A stretch of 64,000 nt of DNA from Bin5 sp965204705. GTDB taxonomy: Bacteria; Chloroflexota; Anaerolineae; Caldilineales; Caldilineaceae. Below are positions 61,038 to 64,000 of the stretch, piece by piece. Within the stretch, counting starts at the first letter, position 1. Each line of letters opens with the position of its first letter. The stretch covers positions 2,046,001 through 2,110,000 of the forward strand of contig OZ242006.1 of NCBI GenBank assembly GCA_965204705.1, given 5' to 3'. The notes beneath the pieces were generated by a model. That model ran no database searches, had not been told where the DNA came from, and saw only the letters and a list, made by a program, of their open reading frames with translations. The position numbers were made by a program, and so were the translations under genes.

Positions 61038-63425
61038 ATGTCACAGATTCTTGAAGGCTTGAACGACCAGCAGAATGCCGCGGTCCAGACGACCGAAGGC
61101 CCCGTCCTCGTACTGGCAGGCCCCGGCTCTGGCAAAACCCGCGTCCTGACCCGGCGAATCGCCTACCTGATCGAAGAAAAGAAGATCGACCCCTGGCATG
61201 TGCTCGCCGTAACCTTCACCAACAAAGCCGCAAAGGAAATGGGCGACCGCGTTGAGGGGCTGATCGGCCACCTTTTCCCGCCGCCAAGCGAAGGCCGGCG
61301 CCGTAGCCTCGGCGGACTGACTATCGGCACCTTCCACGCCGTCTGCGCCCGCGTTCTGCGTGTAGAGGTCGATGCCGCAGGATTCCAACGTAACTGGATC
61401 ATCTACGATACCGCCGACCAGCTGGCTCTCGTCCGCGAAACCATGAAAGAGATGCAGCTGGATGAGAAACGTTTCAGCCCGCGCGCAGTCCTGTCGCAAA
61501 TCGGCGCCTGGAAGAATGACCTCCTCACCCCCGACCTCGTCAGCGCCGACGGATACATGCAGGAAATCTGCGACCGGGTCTACGGCCGCTACCAGCAGCT
61601 CTTGCGCCTCAACAACGCCATGGACTTCGATGACCTGTTGATGCACACGGTTCTCCTCCTGCGCAGAAACAAAGAAATCCGGCGAAAATACCAGGACAAG
61701 TGGCGCTACGTCCTCGTTGATGAGTTTCAGGACACAAACACTGCCCAGTACGAGCTGGCATCACACTTCGTCGGCCCGCCGGACGGCAAGGGCAACCTCT
61801 TCGTAGTCGGCGACGAGGACCAATCCATCTACCGCTTTCGCGGCGCCGATTACCGCAACGTCCTTCGTTTTCGCCGCGACTATCCTGCCGCCAGCGTCGT
61901 CCTCCTCGAACAGAACTATCGCAGTACACAGAACATTCTCGACGTCGCCAACGCGGTCATAGCAAAAAACATTAACCGCACCCCCAAAAAACTGCGCACA
62001 GACCAGGATACCGGCCTCAAGGTTGCACTTCACGAAGCCTACAACGAAGTCGAAGAGGCCGAATACGTGCTCGACGAGGCTTCCCGCCTGACCGGGAACG
62101 GCGGCATTGGACCCGGCGCGGCCGCGGTCGTCTATAGAACAAACGCCCAAAGTCGTGCCCTCGAGGAGGCCTGCGTCCATCGCAACCTGCGCTACAGGCT
62201 TGTCGGCGCAACCCGCTTCTACGAACGCCGCGAAATCAAAGACGCCCTCGCCTATCTCCGCCTCGTGCATAACCCTGCCGCCACTATGGCGCTCGACCGC
62301 ATCATCAACGTACCCCCTCGCGGCATCGGCGCCCGTACCTATGAACAGCTCAAGAACTGGGCCGCCTCCGGATCAGTAAGCGAATGGCAAGCATTGCGGA
62401 CCTTGATCAGCGATGACGGCGAAAGGGAAAATGACATCGCTACCCTCTCGCTCGCCCCTGCACCGTTTGCCGCACGGGCCCGCAACGCCTTAGTCAGATT
62501 CGCCTCCTTGTTGGATTCCTGGGTCCGTCTGGCGGTAGAAACTAGGTACGATGATGTCGCCGCACTGCTGGATCGGATTCTTGCCGATTCAGGCTATCTT
62601 GACCGCCTCCGCGACGGCAGCGACGAGGGCGAGGAGCGCTTTGAAAACATCAACGAACTGCGCGCCGTAGCTGCCAACTACCGCCCCGGCCTCGACGATC
62701 TGGAACCCGGACAGGACCCGCTCGGCCTCTTCTTGCAGGAAATCAGCCTTGTCAGCGAGCAGGATGACTACGAAGAAAACGAAGATGCCCTGACCCTGAT
62801 GACGCTCCACACCGCCAAAGGTCTTGAGTTTCCCGTCGTCTTTATGGTCGGAATGGAAGAGGGACTGCTGCCGCACGCCCGCAGCATCAACAGCGAGGAC
62901 GAGGAGGATATGGCTGAGGAGCGACGCCTCGCCTACGTCGGCATCACCCGCGCCAAGCGTCGACTATACCTGGTCCACGCCACCCAACGCGCCATGTGGG
63001 GTAGCAGCGAACCGCAGACCCCCAGTCGTTTCCTGGAAGACATCCCCGAAGAACTGCTGAGCGGCCAGGTCGACCGCCGCAGCCGCCAGGCCGCCGCCTA
63101 TGACCGCGCGACCAGCTGGCTGGACGGTCCCGCTATGTTCGGCAGATATAGAGAAAGCAACTACGAACAGGGCCAGACCTCCGCATACAGGACGGCGGGT
63201 AATCCGCCGTCCTCCCGCAAGCAGTCCCGCCCCCGCCGTGGCCCGGCCAAAACCGAAGCCCCCACCCTCTTCAAGCGCCGCCAGAGCGTGGAGCATCCCA
63301 AATTTGGCGTGGGCATGGTGATCGACACCATTGTAATAGGCGGCGAAGAGGAAGTATCAGTCGCTTTCCCGAACTTGGGCGTCAAGAAATTCATGGCGTC
63401 GCTGGCAAATCTCAAGATCCTGTAG
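61038..63425 (+). CDS. pcrA: ATP-dependent DNA helicase, PcrA/UvrD family
   Basis: The 795-residue SF1A helicase unwinds DNA 3'-to-5' in repair and replication restart. It has the Q-motif LNDQQNAAV, Walker A AGPGSGKT at 27-34, FTNKAAKEM, GTFHAVCARVLR, VLVDEFQDTN, VVGDEDQSIYRFRGA, EQNYRST, ALTLMTLHTAKGLEFPVVF and VGITRAKRRLYL. The C-terminal 130 residues include a basic, variable linker and a short beta domain (VEHPKFGVGMVID) that binds RNA polymerase in PcrA relatives. It follows rsgA by 103 bases. Confidence 0.95.
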   Translation: MSQILEGLNDQQNAAVQTTEGPVLVLAGPGSGKTRVLTRRIAYLIEEKKIDPWHVLAVTFTNKAAKEMGDRVEGLIGHLFPPPSEGRRRSLGGLTIGTFHAVCARVLRVEVDAAGFQRNWIIYDTADQLALVRETMKEMQLDEKRFSPRAVLSQIGAWKNDLLTPDLVSADGYMQEICDRVYGRYQQLLRLNNAMDFDDLLMHTVLLLRRNKEIRRKYQDKWRYVLVDEFQDTNTAQYELASHFVGPPDGKGNLFVVGDEDQSIYRFRGADYRNVLRFRRDYPAASVVLLEQNYRSTQNILDVANAVIAKNINRTPKKLRTDQDTGLKVALHEAYNEVEEAEYVLDEASRLTGNGGIGPGAAAVVYRTNAQSRALEEACVHRNLRYRLVGATRFYERREIKDALAYLRLVHNPAATMALDRIINVPPRGIGARTYEQLKNWAASGSVSEWQALRTLISDDGERENDIATLSLAPAPFAARARNALVRFASLLDSWVRLAVETRYDDVAALLDRILADSGYLDRLRDGSDEGEERFENINELRAVAANYRPGLDDLEPGQDPLGLFLQEISLVSEQDDYEENEDALTLMTLHTAKGLEFPVVFMVGMEEGLLPHARSINSEDEEDMAEERRLAYVGITRAKRRLYLVHATQRAMWGSSEPQTPSRFLEDIPEELLSGQVDRRSRQAAAYDRATSWLDGPAMFGRYRESNYEQGQTSAYRTAGNPPSSRKQSRPRRGPAKTEAPTLFKRRQSVEHPKFGVGMVIDTIVIGGEEEVSVAFPNLGVKKFMASLANLKIL

Positions 63426-63433
63426 ACAGCCCT

Positions 63434-64000
63434 ATGCGCCTACGTGCGCAGGACGACATCGTGCAATCCGCCTCGCCCCCATGGAATACAACCACCAAGG
63501 CCATCGTCGCCGTTTCCGCGCTGGCCCTGTTCTGCCTGCTGATCTGGGTCTTTCGCGGCCTCCTGCAACAGGTAGTGCTGGCCGCGCTGCTTGCCTACCT
63601 GCTACACCCTCTGATTTCGCTCATCGACCGGCGCACACCTGTCAATCGAGTAACTGTAGTCCTGGCCGTCTATCTGACCCTGGCCGTCCTCGTCGTCGCA
63701 ACCTTCTCGCTCGTTGGAGTCACCACTTTCCAGCAGGCTCTCGACCTCTCACGCCGTCTGCCTGACTGGTTCGAAGACGCGCTCGCACAGCTTCAGATTC
63801 TGCGGGAGCAGCTGCCAGAGTCGATGACAATAGCCGGTATATCTCTCCCCGTCGCCGGCCTTCTGCCCGAACTGCCCGGCTGGGACGAGCTCTTCAGCCA
63901 GGTGTTCAGCCTGCTCCAGCCCATTCTGGGTCGCGGCGGAAGTCTGGCCGCCAGCGTCGTCACGGGAACAGTCGCCGTCCTTGGTCAGATTCTCCTCATC
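63434..64000 (+). CDS. AI-2E-family (PF01594-like) membrane permease, N-terminal part
   Basis: The frame runs off the right edge; 189 residues are present. ATG 63434 opens MRLRAQDDIVQSASPPWNTTTKAI, then membrane segments AIVAVSALALFCLLIWVF, LLQQVVLAALLAYLLHPLISLIDRR and VTVVLAVYLTLAVLVVATFSLVGV, and a soluble loop with LSRRLPDWFEDALAQLQ. The LLAYLLHPLISLIDRR segment is characteristic of the AI-2E/YdiK/PerM group. Its substrate is unknown; members export small molecules or act as sodium/proton antiporters. It starts 8 bases after the pcrA stop, so is likely co-transcribed. Confidence 0.85.
   Translation, partial: MRLRAQDDIVQSASPPWNTTTKAIVAVSALALFCLLIWVFRGLLQQVVLAALLAYLLHPLISLIDRRTPVNRVTVVLAVYLTLAVLVVATFSLVGVTTFQQALDLSRRLPDWFEDALAQLQILREQLPESMTIAGISLPVAGLLPELPGWDELFSQVFSLLQPILGRGGSLAASVVTGTVAVLGQILLI

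Overview
The window looks like one contig of a free-living, heterotrophic bacterium, most likely a member of the Chloroflexota (Caldilineae/Anaerolineae-like). This is an inference from gene content: several Gfo/Idh/MocA oxidoreductases, a ThuA protein, tandem DinB proteins, a Uma2 protein, STAND-TPR and membrane-TPR proteins, a secreted multidomain glycosidase whose C-terminus contains VFLP, and a two-domain phosphofructokinase. No phylogenetic marker was compared. DNA is moderately GC-rich, genes are closely packed on both strands, and no complete insertion sequence, integrase, phage module or CRISPR array is visible.

Layout. Bases 1-1172 hold the start of mnmA (leftward) and an FmdE-like protein (rightward). 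Bases 1282-3208 form a small accessory islet: a HigB/HigA-type toxin-antitoxin pair and a CAP12/TIR-like effector gene whose N-terminal part is cut by an in-frame TAA. Bases 3359-5653 are groES-groEL with a promoter, a perfect CIRCE operator and a terminator. Bases 5686-13171, all leftward, carry a STAND ATPase with TPRs, a small Rossmann protein, an SLC13-type permease, a membrane TPR protein, a small membrane protein and a NifS/IscS cysteine desulfurase. Enolase, tRNA-Leu(GAG), an acyl-CoA ligase, a CoA-binding protein, prolyl-tRNA synthetase, a double-GNAT protein, purine nucleoside phosphorylase, a sarcosine-oxidase-like flavoprotein, an HpcH/HpaI aldolase, an MFS permease and a 995-residue secreted glycosidase follow up to 29669.

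Bases 30228-42892 are a leftward myo-inositol catabolic cluster, in transcription order iolB, iolC, iolE, an SDR, an IolG-like dehydrogenase, iolD, a Uma2 protein, mmsA/iolA, two Gfo/Idh/MocA proteins and iolG. Together they would oxidise inositol, dehydrate it, open the ring, isomerise to the deoxy-gluconate branch, phosphorylate, and finally convert malonate semialdehyde to acetyl-CoA. The IolJ aldolase step, an importer and a regulator are not in the window. Two tandem DinB paralogues lie just upstream, followed by a small P-loop kinase and a PP2C-like phosphatase.

From 46001 to the right end come a DgoD-type sugar-acid dehydratase with a clear promoter, a coiled-coil protein built on 21-bp tandem repeats, a quinone oxidoreductase, an LMW-phosphatase-like protein, a methyltransferase, a fused phosphofructokinase with one catalytic and one degenerate half, an unusual metallo-beta-lactamase-fold protein coupled to a membrane TPR protein, tRNA-Arg(UCU), ThuA plus Gfo/Idh, Maf, RsgA, a PcrA/UvrD helicase and a truncated AI-2E-type permease. 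A roughly 340-bp intergenic repeat occurs twice (16953-17297 and 52730-53068), with a short possible fragment at 59583-59606.
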